Source of the DNA: Cerioporus squamosus
Lineage: Eukaryota > Basidiomycota > Agaricomycetes > Polyporales > Polyporaceae
Assembly: GCA_022592435.1 (NCBI GenBank)
Contig: JABYQS010000030.1
Coordinates: 62,001-126,000, forward strand
Length of the DNA stretch: 64,000 bases
Direction of reading: 5' to 3'
Part shown: one piece after another, positions 22,100-33,194 of the stretch
Layout: each line of letters begins with the position of its first letter
Position numbering within the stretch: the stretch's first letter is position 1
Notes under the pieces: model-generated
Database searches by the model: none
What the model was told of the DNA's origin: nothing
What the model saw: only the letters and a program-made list of their open reading frames with translations
Program-made: the position numbers and the translations under genes

Positions 22100-25000
22100 T
22101 ACCGGACGGACGGAACGCTCCGTCACATCGCGCACACCCAGGCGGTCACCGAGGTACTGACACCCGACGCTTGTGGGGTTTGTGTGAGTGCTTCGGCCTT
22201 CCTCCGAATCGCGTTTCAGGCTAACGTAGCTGCAGCCGGCTTGCAGAACCAGCCTAGCCCCGTGTTTGACGCAGGATTGGCGGCGGCCGCATGCCCTCCG
22301 CCCTCCCCTCTTCATGCACTGTGTTGTAACTCCTGGCTGGGCGTCGAGCCGCGCTGAATACTGTGCAAGAAGGATCAGTGCGACGGTGTTTGCATGTCAG
22401 CCCGGAGCTCGGAGGCTGCACATCCGAGCGTGTGCGTACATGGCAGTGGTCCGCCTTCTGTCGAGTCTCGACTACCAAGACAGCATATCGGTACGTTCGC
22501 TTGGAGGCTACGGCTGCTGCCCGACCGTGATGATGTGCTGAGACTCGCACTCTTCACAGAAGCGTACACCTGTCGTCTTCATCCAGGTCCCCAGTCGGTA
22601 CTCACAGCCGTGCGCTGTGGTGGGATACAAACTGCGACGCAACAAGTCCCGGCCTGCATGACGGGCTCTGGATCTGGAGAATACATCGCGCCTCAAGACG
22701 GAAGCTCGAGAGGGTGCTGAGACCCGCTGCAACATCGGCCCGAGCCAGCCCTTCGGATGCGGCGGAGCTCGCGGTTGCGCAGGCTCGTGTGTCCGTGGCT
22801 GGCGTCAGGATCCAGGTACGTCCATATCGCACTTCCGACCCGTGTTTGGAGACTGCTGGAAGCGTGCCAGAACGACGGTCCGTTCTGCCGCCGAGGTAGC
22901 GATCGCAGCATGTTCTTTCAGCTCTGTGCTGCGAGCGACGACGATGACGAGGGCGTGCAGCATCGGGCTGAGGATCCGCGGCGACAACGGCGATATCGGT
23001 CGCGGAGGGAGCAGCCAAGCTCGCGTGCAGTCGTCTGGGTCGTTCTTGACCGGTAGCCCGGGCCTATCTCGCGCGCTGGTTCGAAGCCTGCTCGTACCCG
23101 AACGCACGGGACGACTCCCCCGGAGCTGGATGCGACGGCTGGGACTGGTCGCATGCGATGCGATGCGCTAACCTCGCCACTCTCGTTGCAGGATCGGGCG
23201 TCTCCCTCAGCGGCGGTGTCGGCTATTCATTATTCATTCCTCACGCCTCACAACACCCACACACACAACGCACATGTAGTCGGATTTCGTACGAACGCAG
23301 GGCGTTCGCGGCGACATGGGGGCCTCAAACAGTGCGCAGAACCGTCGGGATGGCTTTTACGCAAGTGCGCCGGTCGCGGTTGTTCATCGTCCCTCATTCC
23401 GAGCACCGGACGCGTCATCCTGCAGAAGGATCAGTGAAGCGACGCTTGGCGTGTGTGGTGAGTGCTTCGTGCGACTCACGTTTCACACCGACGTGACTAA
23501 CCCTCTCGGCTTGCGGGATAATCCAGAACGGTTACGCGGCTCGAGCCCGACTCTGGCCGTCCTGGTCGACGCTTGCGCATCCGGCGTCCTTCCTCTGCCA
23601 GTGCCCCGGGAGAGTCCGTGCGGACTGCGTCCACGCTCGATCAGCGTCGACGGCGTTGAGGATCCTGTGCGGGCGGAGGAAAGAGCAGCGAAAATGTGGT
23701 CTCGGGAGGTTCAACATCCAACAGTGTGTCATGGCGAAACTCGAAGACATCTGGCGAGGCGTCATGGGATCGTCGGAAGAGGGCTTGTGTCCGTCTCATT
23801 TGAGGTACGTCGACTCGGAGCTGACGCGACGGCTGCTCCTCGTGCGCGCTGATTGCAATGCACTAGCCTCCCGCCACTTGATGCAGACGTTCACGTTCCC
23901 CCCGGCCGAGAGGAGCCGTTCAGTTTTCAGTTTTTAGTAGAAGCCGACTGGAGTGCAGGCGACACCGGCCTGCGAGCGAGCAGTGCAGCAAAGGTAGCGT
24001 CCCAGGCTCTCACCAACGCGGCGAGAGCTCGGGCTAGATACGGACACCTGCTTGGATCACGAACCAAGGACGCAAACATCGTCTCGGTTCCAGCGCCGGC
24101 AGACCAAGCTCGCGATCGTAGCGGCCGGTCCGAGCGCTCTCCGTACTCTCCAAACTGCGCTTGCTCGCGGCTCATCTTGGCGTCAAGGTCGAGGTGCGTT
24201 CATATCGCACATTCGAACGGAGTGCGCGGACGGAGCACGATGGCCGTTTGCTGACTTGGAACTGGCAGCGACGGCCGCTCGCCGTGCGGTTCTCGGTACA
24301 GAGATCCACGTTGTCGACTCAGGTTCCCAAGTGCTGCGTGCGCCGACTGCAGTCCAGAGAAACCGGCCAGCGAGCAGTCAGGCAAACGAAGGACGGCGAA
24401 GGTCGCAAACGTGTAGCCATGCAGGGGCTCGAGTTGGATACGGACACCGCTAGGAAGTGCGTGGAGGTCGCCTCGAAATCGGCAGACGGCAGAAGTCCTG
24501 AAGCAGCCCTTCGGGCTCGCAAGTGCGTTGCAACCGAAGAGATTTCCAAGCATTTGCGTCGCCCGGGCCTGCCGCAAGATCGAGATGCGTTCGTGTCGCA
24601 CTCGGAACCGACTTGGTCGATCGCTGGGTGAGTTCGAGTCCACGGCCGTGTCATGCATAGACAGCGACCTGAGCGAGTTGGTCGCACAGATGCCCGTTCA
24701 GACATTGGACCAGGGGATTCGGGTGCACGGCATGAGTCAGAAGACTCGGACAACTGGGGATGAAAGTCCCGGGAGCGCAGGCATCCGACCTTGCATCCGC
24801 CGAAACGCACATCATACAAGCTGCCAACTCTGCGCTAACCTCGGTTCGTCATTGCTGAGGCGCTGCAGAAGGGTCGCTTCAAGCGACGCTTGTCGTGAGT
24901 GCCGTTGCTTTGTATGATTCGCGTTTCGAACAGTGACTAACCTCGCGGCTTGCGAGACTCTCCGGGACAGGAGCCGGACCCCCTCATCGACGCTCGCGAC

Positions 25001-26320
25001 GACGTCTTCCAGGCGTGAGGACACCGGAATCTTCCCTCTCTCTCGGAGGCATATACCTTCACTGACTTTCCAACGTGTTGAGGACGCCCTGCTGAAGGAG
25101 CATACCGAGGAGATGGACATCACTACTGCTAGGAAGAGACCCGGGAGTCGGACATCGGAACGTACTTGAACTTTCGATATCTCCGCGACGGTTCTTGTCT
25201 CCATCTGCCGACCACACTCCCGAGGTACGTTGACCCGGAAGCGGAAGCGACGGCTGCTCTTCCTGCGTCGCGATCGCAATGCGCTAACCTTCGGCTTGTA
25301 GTGCAGAAGTTTGTGTCGCCCTGCTCCTCAGTGCTAAGCGCGACTAGGCTAGAGACCCGACTGGAGCTCAGACAACACTGTCCTTCGTATAGTAGAGGAA
25401 GCGTCCCAGCCTCGGCGGGAGACACGGACACTGCTGGGATCGCATCGAGGGCCGCCCTGACTGCCAGCAGACGTCAGAACGTCAGAGCCAGCCCTTCGGA
25501 GTCGCGAGCGCGTTTCAAGAGAAGGTCTTTCCGCGCACTTGCGTGGCTCCGGCTTGGCGCAAAGTTGAGGTGCGTTCGTGTCGCCCCGCGAACCGACTTT
25601 GTGGGTTGCTGGGAGTGTCCGAGTCCGCAACGGGCCGACGGCGGCGTGTGCAGACACTGACCCAAACGGAGGGGCCGTACAGAGTCCAGTCCAGGCAGTG
25701 TCGGGGCAGCCAGGCGAGCTCATGCTAATCTCGCATGGAGGCATCGTTCGATAATTGGATCGTCGCGGATGCCGAGAGTGGACAACGCAGCCCTGCACCT
25801 GCCCCGCTTTGCTATCCTGCAGCGCCGCGACACCGCTCCCGAAACCGGGATGTCAGTGCGCTCGCAGCGCGATACGACTCGCAGTTGAAGCTGGGAGCGA
25901 AGCCTGCTGCTGCCCATGCGTCACACAGGCGCGAGTCCTACGCTAACCCCTACTCTCGCTCTTACAGAATCGCATGCCCGCCGCCGGGCATTGGCCGTCG
26001 GGACTCCGGCATATGCAAATCACCAGGATGAGCGCAAGATCGCCACCGCTACGGCACCGTTAGGGTCATAAGTAGGAACATCGCCTCCGCTCCAACGGAC
26101 GAAACAAGAAGCTCTCCGGACTCGGCAGGCTTCGCAAGTGCTTCCGCGAGAAGGATCTGCCTCGCTTGCGCCTGGGTTCATACTCAGTGCATTCGAGACT
26201 TAGGTGCGTTTGAGTCGCACATCGGAAGCCTCTGTGCAAAGTTTTGAGAGCAGCTGCGAGAGCACGAGACTCGTTTGCTGCGATGGTGCAGCATGAGTCT
26301 CAACTTCACCACGCAGTGGG
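22100..26320 (+). pseudogene. Decayed array of reiterated exon-intron-like modules in X1
   Basis: One motif, close to GTGCGTTCGTGTCGCAC, recurs in divergent form at about 22815, 24190, 24583, 25569 and 26207. Each time a similar ~90 base block ending in CGCAAGRTCGAG-like sequence precedes it. A second block (GCAGAAGG.TC, then GACGCTTG, GTGAGTGC, GTGACTAACC, GGCTTGCG) appears at 23420 and 24864, with a partial copy at 22165. A third (GCTAAC before CAG) appears at 23165, 23865, 25280 and 25945. Together these look like exons with donors, branch sites and acceptors from a once-repetitive gene. No long frame survives. Confidence 0.45.
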
Positions 26321-27098
26321 TGACTCGTCGCTTCGGAAGTTGGCATTGTTCGCACTTCATGCGGCCTCGCATGCTCGACGAGCAGCCGGACGGCATCCGA
26401 TTCGTCAGATTGTCCGTGCGACTGCTCATTTCGGGCGGGCTGCGCATATCCGAGATCGGAGAGTCTGGAGCAGGTTCGGTGGGCTTGGACTCCCCCCGCC
26501 ACTACGCTTGAGTGGTTCGCAATTCGTACCTCGTTCTGCAGACAGGAGACCGATTTGAGATTGTTCCATGCTGCCCTGAAGAGCCTCAGGCCGTTGTGCA
26601 TAGGTAGACATACCTGCAATATACAGCGTTCATTCTGGAGACATGGGAGCGCACCGAGATTGTCGGATGCAGTGCGAGTCCCTAAGCACAAGCTCAGGGT
26701 CGCGTCCGCGATGTCTTCTCATGCGCCGAGTACATGACAAAAGTGTCTATGTGACCGCTGATGGCGTCGTACTATCTTCACAGCAAGTATTCTCCCGGAC
26801 GTGCTCCATATTGAGGCGATCTTGCAAGGTGAATGTTTCTTCGGGGTGCATAGATGTATGGCACGTCTTCCCTTTTCGTCCTTTCCATGCAGCCATATAT
26901 AACCTCGACAGACTCTGCATGCGTCGTTCGGCATCAGGGTCCTCGATGGCTCCTGTGTATCCCCACCTCCTGCAGCATGCCTGCGCAGCTCGACCCGCCG
27001 CTGTACGCTCGTCCATGCATGCCGCCCTTCTTTACCCTCTCCCGACGCCCCCTCCCATCCCTGTATTCGTCCGGCTTGTTCCTGGAGTCCCGCTCACA

Positions 27099-27810
27099 AT
27101 GCAGCTTCCCGAGCCCGACTACTCGGATCCCCGGGGAAGCGTTCGGCTCCTTCTGACGGAATTGCTGGGTAAGTCCGTTCTGACATCGTCTTTGCTGGTT
27201 CAAGTCGCTAACTCTGAACCGTATCGCAGTCCGCGCAACCCGGGATCCGTGCGCTCGGATGTGGTGGGCGATCACACTCTTCCACAAAGAAGTCGCCCTT
27301 CGCTACGGCATGCTCCTCTATGGCTGGCCACCCGACATTCCTTTTGCGAACCTCAGCACCGGGCACGGCAGCCCTACGATGGCTCAAGTGCGCCGGCTTC
27401 TTGCCCTCCTTACGGCGAGGCCGCAACCTCTGATGTACTTCGTTAGGGCAACTCCCGAGCAGATGCGAGCTGTGCAGCTGGACATCGCTGCCGCCGCTCC
27501 CGGCCCTCTGTATCCGGCTCCCGTTCCTCTTCCGTACATCAGCCGCTGCGACATTGGTCGGCGGCGCGGTGTTTGCCGCGATGCTGACGGCGGTGTCATC
27601 CCGCCACGGTACATCCGCAATGGGCCGAAGAGCGCAAAGGTGATCAGCGAGGAGCTTGACTCGGAGGCGAGCGGTTGGGAGCCGGTTCGTACTGGTCCAC
27701 TCCCTCAGATGTTCAAGGACGGAGCTTGGTTGATTTGGGGCGGGTCGGGATGGCGTCTGCCGACGACCAGCGAGCTGCTGAATGCAGACTGGGATGGTAG
27801 AGTCTACTAG
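27099..27810 (+). CDS. Two-exon hypothetical protein in X1 (GWPPDIPF family)
   Basis: Exon 1 is 27099-27168 and exon 2 is 27230-27810. The phase 1 intron has GTAAGT, a CTAAC branch and CGCAG. The product is 216 residues starting MQLPEPDYSDPRGSVRLLL. It contains MWWAITLFHKEVALRYGM, then YGWPPDIPFANLS, a Pro-rich middle and a Ser/Glu-rich end near WLIWGGSGWRLP. I recall similar lineage-expanded proteins in Agaricomycetes with a conserved GWPxxIxFxNLS motif, without known function. No catalytic motif is evident. This is the best-preserved gene in segment X and is repeated unchanged at 39484-40195, so it may be under constraint or simply young. Confidence 0.6.
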
Positions 27811-28870
27811 ATTAGTGCTGGAATACTATATGCTTGTCCAAAACTTGAGCTTGTGTGCGTTCTTCCGTCCTTGAGCGAGCTTGAATCGTGCGACTATTCC
27901 GATGAAGGACCGGCTGACACTGGCATGACATCTGATGCTGGGCTGTACCGCTCTCGCTACCACTCCCATGGGCATCACGCATTCGCCTCTAGACGTCCGG
28001 TTAATGTGAAGGATACCCAGCTCCCAAGGCCTAGGTGCCCGCTGCTCACAATATTGTACACTGTACTACACTTCCATGACTTGCATTGCATTCAGATGCT
28101 CGTCAGTAAGCCCCACAGAGGGCAAGGAGACAAGCTGACTCAAACTTTAGCTTTCCCGACACGTGTACGACCTGCAGAGCATCCCACCTGTTCCACTATG
28201 AACAAGCGAGTTAACCGACAATATCACGCCTCCCGGCTCTGGGATCTGTTCTCGCTACCACCTATCTGGCCCTGAGATCTTCAAAGCCCAGACTCGGTCT
28301 GCCCACAGACTGCTAGCAGCTCACTGTGTCCTCCTTGAGTGGTACTATGAGAACTCAGACAGTATGGAGGTGCGAAGGTGCCATGGCATTATATGAGAGT
28401 GAATCTACGGTAAATGGTCGGATGGAGAAGTAGAGTACGATGGCTTGGGACGCCGCCCGGCAGGGGTCTAGACTGCACCCGCTTACTCGAACGATGCCAG
28501 CCAAGCGGTCCCCGTGCGCTGACCGTTTTACCGGCCACGCCCGAGCACGCTGGGACTTGTTGATCACGTCAGGTTGCTTCCTCCTCTCCCCAAGTCGAGT
28601 CTCTCCTTCTATGGTCTTTGTCGCTATTCCCTCCCTCCCCTGCGAAGAATGTGCTGCCACTACCATCCTGTGAGTTGCCAGGTCCTTCATACCCGGCTGC
28701 ATACCTGTGCTGACATAGAAACGAGGCTCAGCAAAGCTACGAGCCCTTGCAGCGACGAGAATCACTGCTATCACCTATTGCAAGGAGAATTCGGAGGACG
28801 AGGGCGCATGGTGAGGCCATACGGATATACGTGAGTGCCAGATGTCTGACGAGTGGTCTTACCTCGTCTT

Positions 28871-29344
28871 TTATGGCTGGTGCCGGTGTAACCCTCGCAG
28901 GTTGACGAAGACTCTCTCCCAATGCCGGTGACTTGTCCCTCCTGTTCCTCGGCACCATAGTCTCTCCTCGCCAGTTCTGGTCGTCATATCCCATGTCTCG
29001 GCAGCTCCTGGAGGTATGTGGTTGTCCTTGAACACATCGCGCAGCATGCTCCGCGCGACAGCGGAATGCGCATGATAGTACGTGTCTCTCGGAGTCGTTG
29101 GCAGTGCGGGCAAGTCTGCGAGAGCTAGACATGCCTCCTGGTGCGCCGCCGTGGTGTTGGCTCCCGACGCTCCGCGCGTTGTCAGTGAGAGAAACCCTTC
29201 TACATCAGCATGCACATCTTCCGCGGCAGCACCCACCTTCCGTGCCACCTCCAATGGCTCCCATTCGCTGGAAGGTGTGTCCGGGGCCGTCTCATCACCA
29301 GACGACCATATTCGACTTTCTGCACAAATCTTCTGCGCCCTCAC
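28871..29344 (-). CDS. Hypothetical minus-strand ORF in X1
   Basis: The frame encodes 157 residues of balanced, Ala/Glu/Thr-rich, helix-prone composition (EPLEVARKVGAAAEDVHADV). The plus-strand frames over it are poorer in composition. It may extend into a second exon around 28430-28700 (basic sequence RKQPDVINKSQRARAW), but no clean splice could be fixed. The same ORF is at 41255-41728. The function is not recognised and it could be a chance frame. Confidence 0.3.
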   Translation of the reverse strand: MRAQKICAESRIWSSGDETAPDTPSSEWEPLEVARKVGAAAEDVHADVEGFLSLTTRGASGANTTAAHQEACLALADLPALPTTPRDTYYHAHSAVARSMLRDVFKDNHIPPGAAETWDMTTRTGEERLWCRGTGGTSHRHWERVFVNLRGLHRHQP

Positions 29345-30341
29345 ATTGCCCGCGTGCCAGGCCAGGACATGCTGTCTTCGTCGCCGCAGCGCATGGTCAC
29401 GTCAAGTGCTAGGCTGGGCTCGAGCTATCACGGTGCGTCATCAGACTTGCGTACTTGTTCACCTACTAAACGTGCTGCCCGCCAGATTACTTCGCCGCGT
29501 CCGGGCTTCAAGTCACCATGACCTATGCGGCAGCTGAGCTGCGTCCCGGCAAATCAGCAGCTCGCGCGAGGACATACTTCCTCTCTGCACTCTGTGGGAG
29601 AAGCGGAGAAGCGACACTGCTCTCACCTACTTGCGCGCGGGCATCAAGAGCCACGGCCTTCGATGTGCCGACTGCACACCAAGAGCCAAGTGAGGTATGC
29701 ATTCAAACTTACCTACGCGTCCGTGCATGCATTCTGACCCACTTCCCGTGTGCTCTCAAGTCCAAATCCTCGTTTCTCGCAGCTAGTAGTCGAGTGGTGT
29801 CCGCTGCGCCGTGGTCCGAACGCGAAGCCAGAATCGCGCAGGTCGCCAGAGAGCGGAGCCAGCAGAGTGAGTAGTTCATCTAGAAGCGTCATATGCAACA
29901 TCCTGACGCCGTCTCCCAGGTGCTAGCAAGCGAGGAACGCGAGACGAGGCCGCACGCGCTGAGGTGGTGGCAGTACGAGAACAAGAAGGACGAGCACTGC
30001 ATGCTCGGTAAGTGCAGAGTAGGCGCCGGCTGCTGGGAACGGTTTCTTAACCGCATGTCGTATGCCGGCTCCTGTCGCTTTTGCGTTCTGACGCAGTCTT
30101 TATCCAAAGTGTATTCGTTGTGACTCCTAGTACATGTCTGCTTGATAGCTCTGCTGCTCCCGAGCCTTCAATCCTGTGTACCCCGCCAGTCTCGCGGGGA
30201 CGTAGAGTACTTACCATTGCGCGCGCATGCAAAGCGCGAATATATCTCGACCACCCCCTCCCGAGTCGCTGCGGTCTCCCCGCGGCAGGACTGCCCCACC
30301 CTTCAAGTGGGAATCCTACCCAAGTCCGCCTCATAGAACAC

Positions 30342-30454
30342 ACCAGTGGGATGTCCTGCTACAACCCCAGTGGGATATCCTCGAAGCAAATGGCCAGTGG
30401 GATTGGGATATCCTCGAAGCAAATGGCCAGTGGGATATCCTCGAAGCAAATGGC
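30342..30454 (+). repeat. Minisatellite in X1, 27-33 base units
   Basis: Three units share the core GGGATATCCTCGAAGCAAAT, at 30371, 30403 and 30431. The middle one is lengthened by GGGATT. A partial unit (CCAGTGGGATGTCCT) precedes them. The array ends 150 bases before the LRR junction. Confidence 0.85.
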
Positions 30455-30460
30455 TCAGAG

Positions 30461-33194
30461 TCAAGTGATCGATCTGGACAATCTTCGCCCGCCAAACACT
30501 CGCATGCGCGCAAACAAAATATATTCCCTGCCTACCGACGTCCACGCACCCTGCGACACGCCAAGACCCGCTTGCCCAGACACCGTGAGCGACTCGCCAG
30601 CAAGCAGCAGCAGGAGCGGCTCGTTCGTGCGCTGGAGCGTGGGCTCCTCCCCGCTCTCGCCGACGTGCGACACGGGCACCGAGTCCCCGAGGTTGCAGTT
30701 CACCAGGCTGAGCTCCTCGAGGTAAGGCAGGCAGATGCCCGGGTTCGTCGGGACGCTGAACGACGGGTCGGCGCGCCGGTTCGTCAGCACGAGCACTTTC
30801 AGGTTCTGCGCGAGGGGCTGCGCTGCGATCGCGGCCAGCGGCAGGGTGGGTGCTGGGATGGCAAGTGCGAGGTCGGACACGCCGGTGGCAGCCGGCCCTT
30901 TCGACCACGCAGGCGCAGCGAGCGAGAACGACCGTGCGTGGTTGGTCTTGGAGGGAGGTGCGGAGGTAGGCAGGGTCAGCGTGCGAGTGGCTGCATCGTA
31001 GTATTGCGGGTTGGCCAACGCCGCGCCCACGGAGGGAGGTGTATGGGAGCGTGCTGAAGATGGCGCAGAAGGTGACGGTGCACGAGGCGCATCCGGCTGC
31101 GACGTCCCAGATGCAGCCGCCAGAGCCGCTGCTCGAGCACGTCGGCGTGCTCCTGCACTGAGAAGACCTTGCTCCGCTTCGATCTCCCAGGGCTCCTTTT
31201 CGGCGACCGTGGGCTTCGGCGCAGACGAAGAAGACGTGGACTTCGAGGCTGAGGGAAGGGATGTGGAGGACGATGCCGCCGCCACCGCCTGCGCTCGCAT
31301 CCGCCTCTTTGCGCCCTCCGACAGCAGACCCTGCTCAGCCTCTGTCTCCCAGGGCTCCTTCGCCGCCGGAGCCGTGGCACTGTCCGACCTACCAGCAGAT
31401 GAACTCGAGATCTCTGGGAAAGCAACCTGCCGACGCAGCTTCGTCCTGCGTTCCGCCTCGATCTCCCACGCCTCCTTGACGACTCGTTTCCCGACGATGA
31501 TTCGCAGGACGCCCTCCGGGGGCTCCTGGCTCGTGACGTCGTACTGGACCGTCTGCTTGATGACGTTTGGAGTGAAGACGGCTTCGACTGCCGGTCTCGT
31601 GACCTGCGTCTCTTCCAGGTCAAGGATCTTCAGGGCGGGGAACAGAGACCCCGAGGCGGACGCGAAGATCGAGACGGGGAAGCTGTCGTCGCCGATGTCG
31701 GCTTTCAGCAGGTGGAGCTCGCGCAGGCGCTCCAAGCGACCCAGTGCGCGGAAAAGCGAGTCGCACTTGCCGAGCGGGTTGCCGGAGAGGTCGAACCTGG
31801 ACAGCAGAGCAGGCAATCCTGCTCCCTCAGTCGAGTGGTCGATCGACGCGGCTGTGAGTCGGTTGTGTGAGACATCGAGCGTCGAGAGACGGGGAAGCGG
31901 CTCAGTCGCCCGCGTGATGCTCTGAGAGAACCAGTCCCCGCGCGAATCCTGCGTTCGGCCAAGAGGGTTCGACCCCGTACTGAACGGCGCGCTGAACGGC
32001 AGAGAGGTGAGGGAGTTGTGTGACAAGTTCAGCGTCGTCAGGTGTGGAAGCATCCAGAAGTTGACCGGCAGGGACGTCAGCTGGTTGTGCGAGAGGTCGA
32101 CGGATACCAGCGCGGTGAGGTCGGCAAAGGTGTCCGGGAGTGTCTGCAGCTTGTTGTTGCGCAACTGTCGATCAGGTCAGTACGAAGCCTCGTTCGCATG
32201 CAACGGACATACATCGACGACTTTGAGGGAACCGAACATGGAGATTTCGGGCTGTATCTCCTGGATCTCGTTCGACCACGCCTTCAGAACTTCGAGGTCT
32301 TGCGCTTCGTACCATGAGGGTGCATTCTGGTTCGCTGTCCGGCGCGCGCTCGAACCCGACGAGCCGATGGGAGGTTCCACAGGGGCCGACTTCAATAGTT
32401 CAGGTGTGATACCCAGGTGTATCTCGAACAGAGCGGATGGTATACACGGCAGGTCGCGGGAGGATAGATTGATGGCGCCTTGTGAGAAGGTCCTTGAACA
32501 ATGAATATCTCAAGTTGGCTACGAGGAACATTGACATTGCAGCAGACATGTCAGACAGCGGTGGTCACTTCTATATCCGAGGGCATGCCATGCACTATCC
32601 GTCTTTGTGCTCGGCGTCGGAACGACGAGCGTGAAACACCGCTGTTTGCCATGCCTGCACCAATGAAGAAGACATACGCATACCTGAGCTCCTCCCACGC
32701 TCGATCGTTTCCTTGATCGACCATCGTCCAAGGTCGACATCATGCTCGGCCGGCTGGTTGAACGTATCCGGCGAGGCGTGCTCCAACCCCTCGAATTGGG
32801 CGACCACGGGCGACTTCGCGATCTTCTTCACCTCCGCACGCTTGAGCGCGATCTGCTCGCGGATGCTCAGTTGTGGCTTCGCGGGTGGCGGCGGGACATC
32901 GTCCTCGGGTGGCAAAGGCTGGGTCTTGCGCGCCGGGGACTTCACGGGGGTCCTCGACCTGAGGTTCTGGGCACTCTTCTGCGTGCGTAGTGCCGGTGTC
33001 GGTGGTGCACGAAGCGTCGGGGAGGGTGACGGGGCCAACGTGGATGTCCTTGTCCTCGGTTTTGCGAGGGGAGAAACGGGCGATCGGACAGAGGGAGACG
33101 CGGGGGCTCGGAAGGAGGGAGAGGGCGCAGTGGGGGTGCTCTTGAGACGAGCACGGGGGTCCGTCCTCGACGACGGTTGCGGGAGACGAGACAT
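30461..33194 (-). CDS. Leucine-rich-repeat protein, copy B: intact 5' part, chimeric C-terminus
   Basis: Exons are 32684-33194, 32213-32478 and 30461-32164, giving 826 residues. The N-terminal part (MSRLPQPSSRTDPRARLKST; LSIREQIALKRAEVKKIAKS) and the LRRs are intact. Native sequence stops at ~30606; the frame continues into X for ~48 residues (SGQAGLGVSQGAWTSVGRE) and ends at TAG. The last ~143 native residues, including the final LRRs and the WEREGTKGLLSWL exon, are missing. Its upstream region is segment X2 rather than the eS10-side promoter, so expression is doubtful. Intron 1 is 205 bases. Confidence 0.7.

Larger units (their letters stand above)
18022..30605. repeat. Tandem array, unit 1 (LRR-A body plus segment X1)
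   Basis: This 12,584 base unit recurs at 30606. It consists of 2.85 kb of LRR gene (18022-20871) plus 9.73 kb of segment X (20872-30605). The left edge is marked by the shared GCAGGAGCGGCTCG; bases to the left of it differ between copies A and B. Unit 1 is 200 bases longer than unit 2, almost entirely because of LRR intron 1. Confidence 0.9.
20872..30605. other. Segment X1, 9.7 kb DNA between LRR copies
   Basis: Not part of the LRR gene. Contents: coding-like fragments (MFNQPLSLHPSSAAVLAP at 21226; a QYYVRRFCASPRR frame near 21460), reiterated exon-intron-like modules (22.1-26.3 kb), a two-exon gene (27099-27810), a minus-strand ORF (28871-29344), coding-like patches with intron-like gaps at 29520-30015, and a minisatellite (30342-30454). 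No terminal inverted repeats, target-site duplication, reverse transcriptase, transposase or helicase motifs were seen. The second copy is 33260-42990. Confidence 0.7.

Noticed and set aside
20872..30605. Segment X as an autonomous transposon
   Set aside because: No terminal inverted repeats, LTRs, target-site duplication, transposase, reverse transcriptase or helicase motifs were seen; the junctions look like short-homology joins.
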